Part shown: piece by piece, positions 1-10,545 of the stretch
How positions within the stretch are numbered: position 1 is the first letter of the stretch
Layout: each line of letters starts with the position of its first letter
Assembly (NCBI GenBank): GCA_019054805.1
Contig: JAHQIY010000014.1
Location: 2,108,001 to 2,172,000, forward strand
From: Brachionus manjavacas
Taxonomy: Eukaryota > Rotifera > Eurotatoria > Ploima > Brachionidae
Length of the DNA: 64,000 nucleotides
Direction: 5' to 3'
Translations under genes and position numbers: made by a program
Notes under the pieces: generated by a model
What the model was told of the DNA's origin: nothing
Database searches by the model: none
Seen by the model: only the letters and a program-made list of their open reading frames with translations

Positions 1-1805
1 AAACTCTTTTTAGATTACCATATTTTACGGTAAATATGGTAAAATATCGTGAATTTACCATAATTTACGTAAAATATAGTGAATTCAAGGTATCGTAGCA
101 GCACTGTAACTTTTAGCTTAAAAGCTAAGCTTTATCGTACATAACGAGTTCTCCCCATTTTAACAGTTTAAATTTTAAAATTTAACACATTCATTTATCA
201 TTATATATACAAATGCTTTCAAAGTTCAATGACGCTTAAAAAATAAAGCTGTTTATATGGGACTAAAGAAATAAAATTCTTTTATTAGAGATTGATTTAA
301 AAAGATTAACTGAATCAAAATGACTGAGCTTCAACCACGCCTGAACCGTTCAATGTTATTCAAAATTTCAGAGTAAAATTACCTTGTTTCACTTTATGTC
401 ACTTAATGCTTCATATAATGTACCGGGGTTATTATTATTGCAACAATTGCTTAGTTTCATAAAATTTCCTAGATACATTAGATCATGTCTCATATGAGCT
501 CCCAGTGGGATATTACGCGAGAACGGTACTAGCATCCCTTGCTTTGGTTTTTATACCATCGAAAGTAAATGCTTTTAATATAAAAACAATTTTAGATAGA
601 TAAAATAATTAATTTCAAAATTTTTGTAACATACTGTATAAATATTTATTTTTTGATTTTGTTTACGTTTAGCAAGTTTTGTTAAAAAGCGTCAATCATT
701 AATATTTCAAAATAACGTCATCTACTTAACCAGATAATTAATAGTCATGATGTGTATTCAAAGATAGACGATGAGATTAAATCATTTTGCGACCAAAAAA
801 TATTTGGCCCTGTTCTTTTTTAAAGTAAAGAAAGTAAAAAATTTTTACTCGAACGACATCACTTATTTTATTCTTTTCTTAATTTAGAAAATCTCATGAT
901 TTTAAGTGTAAGATTCTCATTTACAATTTAAAAATTTAAACTTTTTTTCATTTTAAAATTATTCTTATTGTAATCTAATGAGACATTAAAAATTAGACCT
1001 TAGAGGTATCCCCCAATATTTTATTTGTATATCTCTACCATTTCAAAAAAGAATTAAAACAAATAAAAGAGATCAACAATAAAGATAAATAAAATAAAAG
1101 TCACAATTTATATTCAAAAATTGCTTCAATCATTTGTGAGATCTTTTAATTTTGCTAAAAAATAATTTAGACAAAGCCATGACTTGTTAGAATGGAGACG
1201 ACTTTTAAGTTCCTTTCAGCAACAAGATTAGATTTTGATTTTTTTTTAAATTACAACTAAAATTTAAAAGCGAAATTTAAAAAAAAATTATATAATAATT
1301 AAAAAAAAGAGAAAAATAGATTCATTACTTTCTAAATTTTGAATGCTAAATTAAATTTTAAACGTAATTCTTTACCGAATTGAGATAAGCTTAAAACTAA
1401 AGCAAAAAATAAAACAACCAAATTTTTTCTATTAAATATTGGAAAATCCGAAAAAAATTTTATACTTTTTTTCACTTTGAAAAGTCAAATTTCTTTTTTA
1501 TATCTTTGTTCAAAAAACGTGAAAATAAAGTTTTGAAATGGTCATTTTACTTTTGTATATAAAATCCAATTTGCACTGGTGATAGTAAATTAAGAAAACT
1601 TGTGACAAAAAAATTGATGCAAAATTTTTAATTTTAATAATTATTCTAATGAAATAATAAAAAAAATTCCATTACTTTTTTGGAAAAGCTATCTTATTCT
1701 TTTTTATTTATTATTTTCTTATGTATATTTAAAATAAAAAGTTTATGAAACAAAAAAGATTTAATAATGATAAATAAAGTTTAATTTGAATTTTTAAAAT
1801 TATAG
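1..1805. other. Non-coding, intron or upstream region of KLC
   Basis: No convincing exon is visible. The first ~90 bases are an AT-rich imperfect palindrome built on ACCATATTTTACGG and its complement. The region ends in a plausible acceptor (TTATAG) directly before the kinesin light chain exon, so at least its right part is an intron of that gene, whose 5' exons lie outside the window. Confidence 0.6.
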
Positions 1806-2350
1806 GTAAATACCCTGAAGTTGAAATGTATTACAAGCGAGCGATTGAGATTTATGTAAATCGTTTGGGACCAGATGATCCAAACGTAGCAAAAACAAAA
1901 AATAACTTAGCCTCTTCCTATCTTAAGCAAGGAAAGTACAAAGAGGCCGAACAATTGTACCGAGAAGTATTAACAGCAGCAAGTGAAAAGGACCGACCAG
2001 AGCCGAACATGTCCCAGAGCCTTAGTCAATCAATGATCGGTTCTAAGCAAGAAAAAAACTATGTAGAGTCAGGCAGCTGGCATAAAGCATCCAAAGTCGA
2101 TACACCAACAGTCACGACCACATTGAAGAATTTGGTTACTTTGTATCGCAAACAAGGCCGCAACGAGGCTGCCGATCAGCTAGACAATTGTGCAGTTAAG
2201 ATAAAAAAAGATCCGTCTGCAATCACCCAAGCCATTGAAGTTGTGCAAAAAGTACAACTGAACGAACCAATAATGAACACCGGAATGACAATGAGTCTAA
2301 GCTCGAATGGACGGTTCGCCGAATCGACTCGAAATAATGAGGTAACTTAA
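1806..2350 (+). CDS. KLC: Kinesin light chain, C-terminal exon (partial gene)
   Basis: This is the 3'-terminal coding exon of a kinesin light chain, the TPR cargo-binding subunit of kinesin-1, a cytoplasmic microtubule motor. The exon opens after an AG acceptor at 1804-1805 in phase 1 and reads GKYPEVEMYYKRAIEIY, LGPDDPNVAKTKNNLASSY and KQGKYKEAEQLYREVL, the last canonical TPR block of the family. After a variable linker comes W-x-KASKVDTPTVTTTLKNL, the conserved final TPR of KLCs. The remaining ~60 residues are a divergent tail rich in Ser, Thr and Asn. Upstream exons lie outside the window. The final codons GAG-GTA-ACT-TAA contain a good splice-donor string (GAG|GTAACT), so the true C terminus could instead lie on an unseen further exon. 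The identification is firm; the exact 3' end is less so. Confidence 0.93.
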
Positions 2351-2839
2351 CTCATTATTAGTGACTAACATGCTACTTAATTAATATTAAGCTTAAACGA
2401 ATTGGTTCTTTTCAAAAATTGACCGAATCGATTAAGCTTAATAGCTCAAGGTTTATTAATAAATTTGCCACTGACAGTAAACAAACGGTTTGCTATTCCT
2501 CTAATTACAATAAAGTTAAATTTAAAAATAGTGAATCAAAGTCCAGGTATGATCAACATGCACTAACATTGTAGGCCAATGTAGCATTCTAGTTTCTTAA
2601 ACTAACACAATATTTTTAGTTTTAATTGTTTCGTCAAAGAAATTAAAATATTTTCAAAAATTTATTTAAATTATTTTTTTAAGTCAAAATCTATTAGAGA
2701 TTTTTAATTTCTTTTTTTAATTTTTTTAATATTGAATCTACCCGATTTTGCTTTCAGATGATTACAAAAAGTTTTTTTTCTGCTAAGCTAAAGTTAAATC
2801 AATAGGCTATTGCTTGTGCCTCTTAAGACTGATTAACAC

Positions 2840-3178
2840 TTCATTTACTTAAAGCTTGGATAACTTTTTAATAAAAGAGAAAATTTAAATCTGGACACCG
2901 CTTAATGTTTGAGCAATTTTGCTTAATGCAGTAAAATAAGTCTGCAACGATCTCTGCGATGTCTTGCATTTTGCACGCCATTAAAAAGCATTCTATCCAA
3001 CTGTGCAATTACTATGCATAGTTTTTGCAGAGATCGTTGCAGACTTATTTTACTGCATTAAGCAAAATTGCTCAAACATTAAGCAGTGTCTAGATTTAAA
3101 TTTTCTCTTTTATTAAAAAGTTATCCAAGTTTTTCGGAATTGAAACGAACTTCATTAGCCCAAATTTAAGTAAATGAA
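2840..3178. mobile_element. Foldback element / MITE with 103-bp arms
   Basis: The left arm (2855-2957) and right arm (3027-3129) are each 103 nt and read as near-perfect reverse complements, starting CTTGGATAAC and ending GTTATCCAAG, around a 69-nt loop. A second, outer pair (2840-2853 TTCATTTACTTAAA and 3165-3178) is also complementary but separated by ~35 extra bases on the right. There is no ORF. It shares GCAGAG...TTGCAGA wording with the element at 5045-5384 and is probably the same non-autonomous family. I saw no clear target-site duplication. Confidence 0.8.
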
Positions 3179-3913
3179 TTGTCAATTTTTAAGTTTTTAA
3201 CATTTAAGCTGTCAATTTTAAATAAAATTAATCTAATTTTTTTATATTTTATGAGCTAACTTTATTTTTTTTTAATTATTTCAAATAACTTTGTAATAAA
3301 AAATCGGAATTTTGAAGTATATAATCAAACCAAGTTTTAATTATGAAATGAATTTTTAATATTTAAAATGAAAAACTTAAAAATTGACTCTTTTAATTTT
3401 AATCGAATTGGTCACCTCCTGTTTTTTTGATGACAAAAAATGTTTAACTCTTTAAAGCCAAAAATTAAATAAATTCCTTTTTCTTCATGCCAATTTATCA
3501 ATGTCAAATTGTTTAGACAAATAAAATAATGAAAGCTTTTAAATGTAAGATAGTTAGTAAGAAATTATTATTAAAATATTTTCAATTTAATTTTAATGTA
3601 AAAAATTAAATATCTAAAATTATAGAGCGAAAAAAATTAATAGTAATTTGATAATTTTTGGCAATAAAGGAAACTTTAGAACACTTGAGACTTTTAGGTT
3701 TAAATTTTTATAGTATGCTAAGCTTCAACGATTAAATTTTTTTTCATCCAGCTTTATAAATTTAAAAATTTAGAAATATTCAAATTTTACTTTTATAAAT
3801 CAGTTTAATAAATATGGAATAAGTCCTTTGTCTGGAAGATTAATGCAAAGCAAAAATGTTTTAGATTTGGTGACGACTAATTTTTTTTAAGAATAAAATT
3901 TTGAATATTTTTT

Positions 3914-4133
3914 GCAGTAAATTGAAGTTTACGAACAAAAATTTTTTACCAAATATAATAAATAATTACGGATCAATTTTTGCAGAGTTTTACAGGCATT
4001 ACGAATCATTGAATGTCCAGTATAAAAATATGCTTCTGTCAAAAAACAGTAATCATCTTGATAGCAAAACTAGAGGTGACCATTTTGGTAATAAAATATG
4101 TTATCTATTGATAATTAATCGGATAGATCTTTA
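3914..4133 (+). other. Possible orphan coding exon, unrecognised
   Basis: An open stretch of ~70 codons follows an acceptor-like TTTTTTGCAG (ending 3918) and stops at a donor-like TTTG|GTAATA near 4098-4101. It encodes KLKFTNKNFLPNIINNYG followed by a helical, charged and aromatic-rich segment, less low-complexity than its surroundings. I do not recognise a family. Without a neighbouring exon that clearly joins to it, it may be a pseudo-exon or chance. Confidence 0.22.
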
Positions 4134-4862
4134 ATTTCCTTTGACCGATTTTAGTGTTAACATTATGCAAATTTTGAATAATTATTTGAAATTTTAAAAA
4201 GATTAAAAAAAACAAGCTCAATGATTGTCCTAAATTATAATTAAAGTATGAATTGAGTGGCATTTAACTAGCTTTTGTTTTGAATGACTATTTTTTGTTT
4301 TTTAGTAGAAATGGCGCAGAATGGAAAGCTTGGATAGCATAAATAGCAAGTGAATCTTCAAAAGTTATCTTGGCAAAATCGTTTCATTCAAATCTTTTGT
4401 TTAAATTTGATAATTCAATTAAATTGTATAAAAAGAAAACCAAGTGTTATTTTTTATTATTATATATATTTTTGAAAAATCTCATTTTTATATTGTTCCA
4501 AGCAATGAGAAACGATATCAGTCGCGAACATTTCAATTCAAATTGCAATCACAAATTTACGTTGGTCAAAGACATTTTATTCTTCTTCTTATCATTTTTT
4601 TTTCAAAAAAAAATAAATTTATTTAATATTTTTCAATTATTTATTGATATTTATTCCTTTCAAATGATTAAGTTAAAGCAGTTTTGAAACTAAAAGCTCA
4701 AACGAGTCAAAATGACTCTTTTGATTTTTGGCCGCTTAAATCCAAGTCAATTCTTGCTATTTGAGCATAATTTTTATTTTCAGCATAAAAATAAGAATAA
4801 CATTCTAATTAACTAAATTAATGATAAATGATGATGAACGTTAATATTCAGAGTTGTTTAAA

Positions 4863-4910
4863 AAGTCACAGTTTTAAGTCTAAGTCAAAAAATTTAATTC
4901 AAAGTTAAGA
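4863..4910. repeat. Fragment of the 5624-5817 MITE family
   Basis: AAGTCACAGTTTTAAGTC and the following ~30 bases match the left end of the MITE at 5624-5817 with few differences, so this is an old broken copy. There is no matching right end nearby. Confidence 0.6.
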
Positions 4911-5044
4911 AAACACCAAAGACCTTCAATTGGATTGAGCTGGAGCTCGCAAAATTAGAAAGTACATTTCAAGGACTATTTATTGTAAAAAAATTACGTT
5001 TCAAAATTTTTTAAATTTTCAAGAAATTTTTGTTCCAATTTATG

Positions 5045-5384
5045 GACATTGTGAATTTTGAAGCAAAAAATAAAAACAATAATCTAAAAATGAAATAACT
5101 TTTTTACTAAAAGTCTAAAAATAGTTCTGCAAAATGTTTCAGCCGGTACAAACTTTGTACCACCCAAATTTAGTCTCTGCAAAAACTCTGCAAGTTTGCA
5201 AAGCACTAAAAGTATTAGAAAATCATTAAAATTAAATTGCAGAGTTATTGCAGAGACTAAATTTGGGTGGTACAAAGTTTGTACCGGCTGAAACATTTTG
5301 CAGAACTATTTTTAGACTTTTAGTAAAAAAGTTATTTCATTTTTAGATTATTGTTTTTATTTTTTGCTTCAAAATTCACAATGC
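5045..5384. mobile_element. Foldback MITE with 10-bp target-site duplication
   Basis: The arms at 5045-5182 and 5248-5384 (138 and 137 nt) are almost perfect reverse complements around a ~65-nt loop. Outer ends are GACATTGTGAATTTTGAAGC on the left and its complement minus one base on the right. The element is flanked by identical 10-mers CCAATTTATG at 5035-5044 and 5385-5394, a target-site duplication of the length typical of Mutator-like elements. It has no coding capacity beyond mirror-image ORF shadows of the palindrome. Confidence 0.88.
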
Positions 5385-5623
5385 CCAATTTATGTTCAAA
5401 ATAAATAATCATGTTTCATTTGATATAGCAAAAATAAGTAGTCAGATCAAAATATATGTTCAAATTTGAATTCTCCGCACAAAATTATTTAATAAAACAA
5501 ATTTTTGAGAAAAAAAATTCTAAATCCCTTACTAGTGTTTATGATTTGGGGCAATAAAATAGAATTTCAAAATATCCAAAAAAATTCTTGCAAATTTAAG
5601 CTTAAGAGGACTTGTATGATACC

Positions 5624-5817
5624 AGACTTGTTTTTAAGTCACAGTTTTAAGTCTAAGTCAGAAAAATTTAAGTCAAAGCCAATGACTTAAAATTTTTTTT
5701 TAGTGAAGTTTAGTCGAGTCAACTAATTTTCTGATTTTAAAACTAAACTTTTTTTGGATTAAAATAAAAAATCATATTTATTTTTTAGTTTAAAAATCTT
5801 GACTTAAAAACAAGTCT
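5624..5817. mobile_element. 194-bp MITE with 10-bp target-site duplication
   Basis: Ends AGACTTGTTTTTAAGTCA at 5624 and TGACTTAAAAACAAGTCT at 5800-5817 are perfect 18-bp inverted repeats. Both sides carry the same 10-mer GTATGATACC (5614-5623 and 5818-5827). Long TSD, short TIR and lack of an ORF fit a non-autonomous Mutator-like element. Confidence 0.88.
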
Positions 5818-6410
5818 GTATGATACCTAAAAAATGCATACTTTGGTGTATTTTTAATAATAACATAATGGTGAAAAGTAATTAAATGTCAAAAAATTTA
5901 TCTCAATCGGCTCTTTTAAATAAGCTTGTAGCAAGTTATTTCAAATCTTAATCGAGGCATTGAAAAATATGCAATAAGTTAATGTCTTCTTAGTTTCATT
6001 ATCGAACAAAAAAAATGTAAGAAAAATTTTTGAGCCTTGAACACCAGCCTTTTTTCTAGTTGATTCTCTATTTTCTTATTATTATTTAAAAAAAATAAGC
6101 TTTACCATTAATTTTACCATTATTAACATAATCATTATTAGAGCATTAATTAACATGTAAAATAATTTTCTAATAGTTTTCCAATAGTTTTCTAAATTTA
6201 ATAAGCATCAAGTCAAATATTTTTTTCACATTCGTTATTGATTTTTTTTTAGCAAAAAAGGTTTTATTTGAATTAAAATTATGCACAGCTTAAAAAATGT
6301 TTAGAAAATATTCAAGGTAAATTTAAAAATTGCTCCTGTATTTCAAAAATTTACTTCTCTTTTAAAAAAGAAAAATATCCTACTAATTTTTGAAAAATTT
6401 TATTATAAAA

Positions 6411-8567
6411 ATGAGTGAGTCGACAACATCTCCGCCGTTTAACATTAAACAGCTGAAAGAAGTTCTTGGTAATATGGGTCCAAAAAAATATACAACTGAT
6501 GTAGTTGAAATACCCAAGTTTATGGTTATATTTGGAAAAAATGGAGTTGGAAAATCAAGATTATTAAAAGCAATTCAACAGCATATTGTTAATCAAGAAA
6601 ATGTAATATTTCCGAATATGATCATTAGAAAATTAGATTATGGTGACGAGCCAGACAAGTATGACCCGAATTTAACTGAACATCCTTTGGTTTCTAAAGA
6701 TATGATTGAATCATTTTTCCAATGTACTTTTGATAAATGGGTCAGTTTGAAAGAAAAATTACTAAAACCAGTGAATCAGATTGAAGAAGATGATGTCTCT
6801 AGGACTTTAAAAGATTACAAAGATATAGTCAAACAAGAAAAATTTCGAAAAGAACCTCAAGAATGTTATTTTTTTGAATATAGAAAATATTTTAGAAGAC
6901 AAATTTTGAAAAAAGTTTGCTTTGGAAGTCTTGAACAACTATTAATGTTAAATTTGCCCTATGATGATGATATTAAAAAAATAAATGAATCCAAAACAAA
7001 ATTTGAAGAAGATTATAAGGTAAAATTTGATTATAAAATAGAGAAAAATAAATACAGTATTGTCGAAAAGTTAAGTTTAAACGAATTGATTGAATTTGAA
7101 CCAGAGACTAAGCCTATGTTTCGAATTAAATTCAATCAGTTGTCCCCAGGTGAAAAATTAATTCTTCATTTTTTATTAATATACAAAGACAAAGATAGAA
7201 TAAAAATAGATAAAACAAAAATAAAGAGTGCCCAAGTTCTTTTACTCGATGAACCAGATTCTCATTGTGAGCCAGATTTAGTAGTAAATTTAGTTAATTT
7301 AATCAAAAAATTATTGGTGGACGAAATGGAAATTCAGGTAATCATGACAAGTCATAATACAACTACCATGTTCAGTCTTCAATTTGATGATAACATACAT
7401 TTATTAGAAGATAATGGTAATGGCCAAATAAAATTTTCGAAAAAAGATAGAGATTCAACAAGAGATATTTTAGCAAAAAATATTGATTATTCAATTGATT
7501 TTATGAAATTGACTTATTATCAGCATTATAATCTAAATCGAGACTTCTTTCACAATTTAAGTAATTCTTATGAAAATATGATAAAAAAAATGACCAGAAA
7601 AGACCAGGAAAACTTTAAGTTTTCAGAAAGAAAGGAATTATTTGAAAAAATTTTAAATTTTAATGATTTAAATGATGAAATTATAGAAATAGATGACAAA
7701 CATAAAAATTTAGAAGATGTTAAAATAGAAAATTTATTAGAAACTGATGACAAAATTAGAACTTATTGGCCAATAAATAAAAATAATGAAGCATGGGATT
7801 TCATGATCTTTTACAAACAAAAACTTTATTTATATCAAGTATCTACCGGTAAAAAAACTATAAAAGAACAATATAAGAAAAGTGAAAAAGTCATGAAAAC
7901 GCTTGTTGATAAAAGATTAGAATATTGGATAAATGCAAAATTTTTCTTTGTCAATTCGACAATAGGCAAAGACATTAAAATACCTAGTACTCTGGATGAA
8001 GTATTTTCAATAACAGAGATTTTTGAAAATTTATTTATAAAAAAGGATTATTTGAAAAATAACACTGACCATAATCCAAATAAATTAATGATGTCACCGT
8101 TGTCAAATGGAGAAAAATTTTCGATATTAGGAAAAAAATTAAAAGATAATAATGATAATAAAGAATACGAGTTCGAAGAATTAATCAAAAATGTCTACGA
8201 AATAGATAAAGAAAAAAATCTGTATGCAATTATTTTCAATGACGATAAAATTATACTTATCTTAAAATTTGAAGGAAAAAAATTTTATATGATTCATTCT
8301 TTAATAGGGCACAGAGAAAAAGTAGTAAGTTTAAATATAAGTCGGGAAAATCCTGTTTCATTTATTATCAGCTCTGAAAATGAAAATGAAAAATTTATTT
8401 GGAGAATCGATATTAATAAATTAAAATCACCATTTGAAAAAAATTATTTTATGTTGAATGTTCTTAAAAAGAATAAGAAAGTGATGAAAACTAGTCCCTC
8501 TTTGAAAACAAATGGAGCAAGGACATCACTGAAAAAAGAAGATGATGAAGAAACGACAATACAATAA
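6411..8567 (+). CDS. AAA/ABC-type P-loop ATPase with REase-like segment and C-terminal WD-like repeat
   Basis: Single-exon gene. I take ATG 6411 as start; the frame runs open 21 nt further upstream but only to a TTG. The product is 718 aa and Lys/Asn-rich. N-terminal P-loop ATPase: Walker A GKNGVGKS (res. 42-49), ABC-like signature LSPGE (244-248), Walker B VLLLDEPD with D280-E281, and H-loop TSH (313-315), the SMC/ABC-type head seen in AAA_15/AAA_21 and OLD-like proteins. Residues ~450-540 look like a PD-(D/E)xK nuclease fold as in Crinkler/RHS effectors: W-D463-F-M-I, then beta strand LYLYQVST (Q476, T479) and K481. Residues ~605-665 end in a WD40-like unit (GHREKVVSLNI ... FIWRI). The tail is basic then acidic. 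Inference: an NTP-driven nuclease-like protein of host-element conflict type. ATPase call firm, nuclease-like and WD calls moderate. Confidence 0.82.
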   Translation: MSESTTSPPFNIKQLKEVLGNMGPKKYTTDVVEIPKFMVIFGKNGVGKSRLLKAIQQHIVNQENVIFPNMIIRKLDYGDEPDKYDPNLTEHPLVSKDMIESFFQCTFDKWVSLKEKLLKPVNQIEEDDVSRTLKDYKDIVKQEKFRKEPQECYFFEYRKYFRRQILKKVCFGSLEQLLMLNLPYDDDIKKINESKTKFEEDYKVKFDYKIEKNKYSIVEKLSLNELIEFEPETKPMFRIKFNQLSPGEKLILHFLLIYKDKDRIKIDKTKIKSAQVLLLDEPDSHCEPDLVVNLVNLIKKLLVDEMEIQVIMTSHNTTTMFSLQFDDNIHLLEDNGNGQIKFSKKDRDSTRDILAKNIDYSIDFMKLTYYQHYNLNRDFFHNLSNSYENMIKKMTRKDQENFKFSERKELFEKILNFNDLNDEIIEIDDKHKNLEDVKIENLLETDDKIRTYWPINKNNEAWDFMIFYKQKLYLYQVSTGKKTIKEQYKKSEKVMKTLVDKRLEYWINAKFFFVNSTIGKDIKIPSTLDEVFSITEIFENLFIKKDYLKNNTDHNPNKLMMSPLSNGEKFSILGKKLKDNNDNKEYEFEELIKNVYEIDKEKNLYAIIFNDDKIILILKFEGKKFYMIHSLIGHREKVVSLNISRENPVSFIISSENENEKFIWRIDINKLKSPFEKNYFMLNVLKKNKKVMKTSPSLKTNGARTSLKKEDDEETTIQ

Positions 8568-9234
8568 ATCAAAGAAATTTTAGTCTGTTAGAAACATGAA
8601 TTTAATTAATTTTTTTTATTTAGCTAAGTTTATTTACTTTTTTTTTTAAGCATAATTATTTATTTTTATGCACTAATGGAATATAAAGTCTTGGACGAAA
8701 ATCATCAGAGACAATGATATCTTAAGAGCGGGTGATATTAAATACACCCAACGTATCAATTGATCATCAGCTTCTCAACTGATGCGCAATGATAAGAAAG
8801 AATTAAAAAACTTGTCACGTATCTCAGAAGATAGACTCTTCTAGATGCTGGTATAAGCATTTATATAATAGCTCACATCTTGTCTTAATGATAAGCCCGT
8901 CTTCTTGACACGAACTCATGGATATAAATACTGATTCCATTCTCAGTGCTATAGAGATATATTTTAGTGATTACACTAACCATATAAATTATTAGAGCCA
9001 AACAATTATTAAATAAACTATTCAAAAGTATACTTGTTTTATCATTCATTAACCCGCCTTACAAACAAGTAAGGTGAACAGCCCTTTGTTTGACACCCTT
9101 AATTTTGTGATCATATCTCCTTGTGGTCTTGTTTTGATATTTCACACTAATTTTTGAGAGAATGTAGGAGCAGTATAACTGGCGCCATATTTCATTTTGT
9201 ATGTTGTTAATAAGTTTACAGAAAACAGAAGTTT
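8568..9234. other. Intergenic, possible old LTR-like or promoter-bearing repeat
   Basis: No ORF of note. 8690-9060 is less AT-rich than its surroundings and has a TATAAAT string (~8933) followed by AATAAA-type signals and ACCCGCCTTACA, the look of a promoter/polyA-bearing repeat. I could not find its partner copy or flanking duplication, so no element is called. Confidence 0.25.
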
Positions 9235-9640
9235 AAAGAGCTTGTTTTGGATCCTCTATTATTCATCAAATTTATAAGCGACCCTAAAGCAAACATCATT
9301 TTCGTTTGAGCTAAATGATGTTTGCTTTATCTTTGAAAACTTGCGAAGTGAACGCGACATAGGAGTATTAATTCAAGAGTGGGACTCTCAAGTTAACAGT
9401 GCAGTCACGAAAGCGAACGCCATTTTAGACAAACTTAAAAACAGCTTAAAAAATTGGGATTTAAAAACTTTTAGAGTACTGTTCACATCTTATTTACGTC
9501 TAATTTTTTAATGAATCATCAGCCTGGAACTCGTATCTAAACAAAGACATCAAAAAAATCGAAAAAGTGAAGCGAAGAGCTACTAAGCTTGTACGAAAAC
9601 TACGGAACAAAAGCTATTGTGATGTCTTAATTTTTACTTT
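9235..9640 (+). pseudogene. CR1-like LINE remnant (reverse transcriptase C-terminal part)
   Basis: Broken reading frames give LVLDPLLFIKFISD (RT palm region), then VNSAVTKANAILDKLKNSLK and LNKDIKKIEKVKRRATKLV, the typical post-RT segment of CR1/Jockey-group non-LTR retrotransposons. Frameshifts and stops interrupt it; it is an old 5'-truncated copy. Confidence 0.75.
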
Positions 9641-9939
9641 ATCTAAACTTCATAGTTCATCATGTGACCTTTTTATACATTTTCTTATATCATTATATAA
9701 ATCATTTTCAATCGTTTTACTTATACACAAGATGTGCATATTTTAAGTATTTACTCAATTTTACGCGCTTATAAGCTCAGCATAATAAAATAAAATATAA
9801 TCACTTTTTTTATACAGAATAAAATCTTTACTTAAATACACGCTCTTAATTTTACAAATAGTTCTCTTTGGCTTAGTGCTTAATTACTCGGCTCAGTTAG
9901 ATCAATGATAAGCCAAAAACAATTAACCGACAGCTCGTC

Positions 9940-10545
9940 AAAAATTTAAGATAAACAAATACACCAACGAACTAGAACAATGGCTTATTAAATGTAAAAT
10001 GAAGATATCAGTTGAAAAGTCGTGTTCTGTAGTCTTTTCTAGATACATAAAAGAGAGTAAAAATCTAAACTTAAAAATTTATGGAAACAGAATAGTGAGT
10101 CAAAAAGAAATCAAGTTTCTTGGTATAAAATTTGATTCTAGTTATACTTTAATTTACTGGTAGACGAAATTAAAGAACACTGCAATAAAAGTTTAAATAT
10201 TATTAAGATATTGTCAAATAAAAAATGGGCTCTTCCTCAAAACAGACTAAGAAATTTATCTAAATCTTGAGTCGGATCAATTCTTTTCCTTGCTTGAATT
10301 CATTTTCAGAAAATAATATCAATAAACTACAAGCAATTCAGAATACAGCAGTCAGATCTATTTTCAAGTTAAAATATGATACTCCCTCCAACATGTTGTA
10401 TCATGAGGCTTTTAATAAGCTTAAATTACTAACAGTCTCGAATCGGCTTTTTGAGTTGAGTGAGAGATATGTTGGGACAGGACTGAGTCATTTTATTCCA
10501 TTGGTTGACAGACTAGTGGATGAATACAAACAAGATTTCTGATCA
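9940..10545 (+). pseudogene. Second LINE remnant, RT C terminus
   Basis: Frames read NELEQWLIKCKMKISVEKS, EIKFLGIKFDSS and, in 10267-10542, NINKLQAIQNTAVRSIFKLK followed by a typical LINE tail ending VDEYKQDF. This is the thumb and connector part of a Jockey-like RT and a different family from the fragment just upstream. A stop around 10269 and frame changes mark it as dead. Confidence 0.78.

Noticed and set aside
4370-4687. 105-codon hydrophobic ORF
   Set aside because: Low-complexity Phe/Leu/Ile from T-rich DNA, no start context, no family resemblance.
5084-5296. Minus-strand 70-codon ORF
   Set aside because: It lies across the arms of the foldback MITE and is a product of the palindrome.
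8690-9070. Solo LTR
   Set aside because: Promoter and polyA-like strings are present, but no matching copy, clear TG...CA limits or flanking duplication could be seen.
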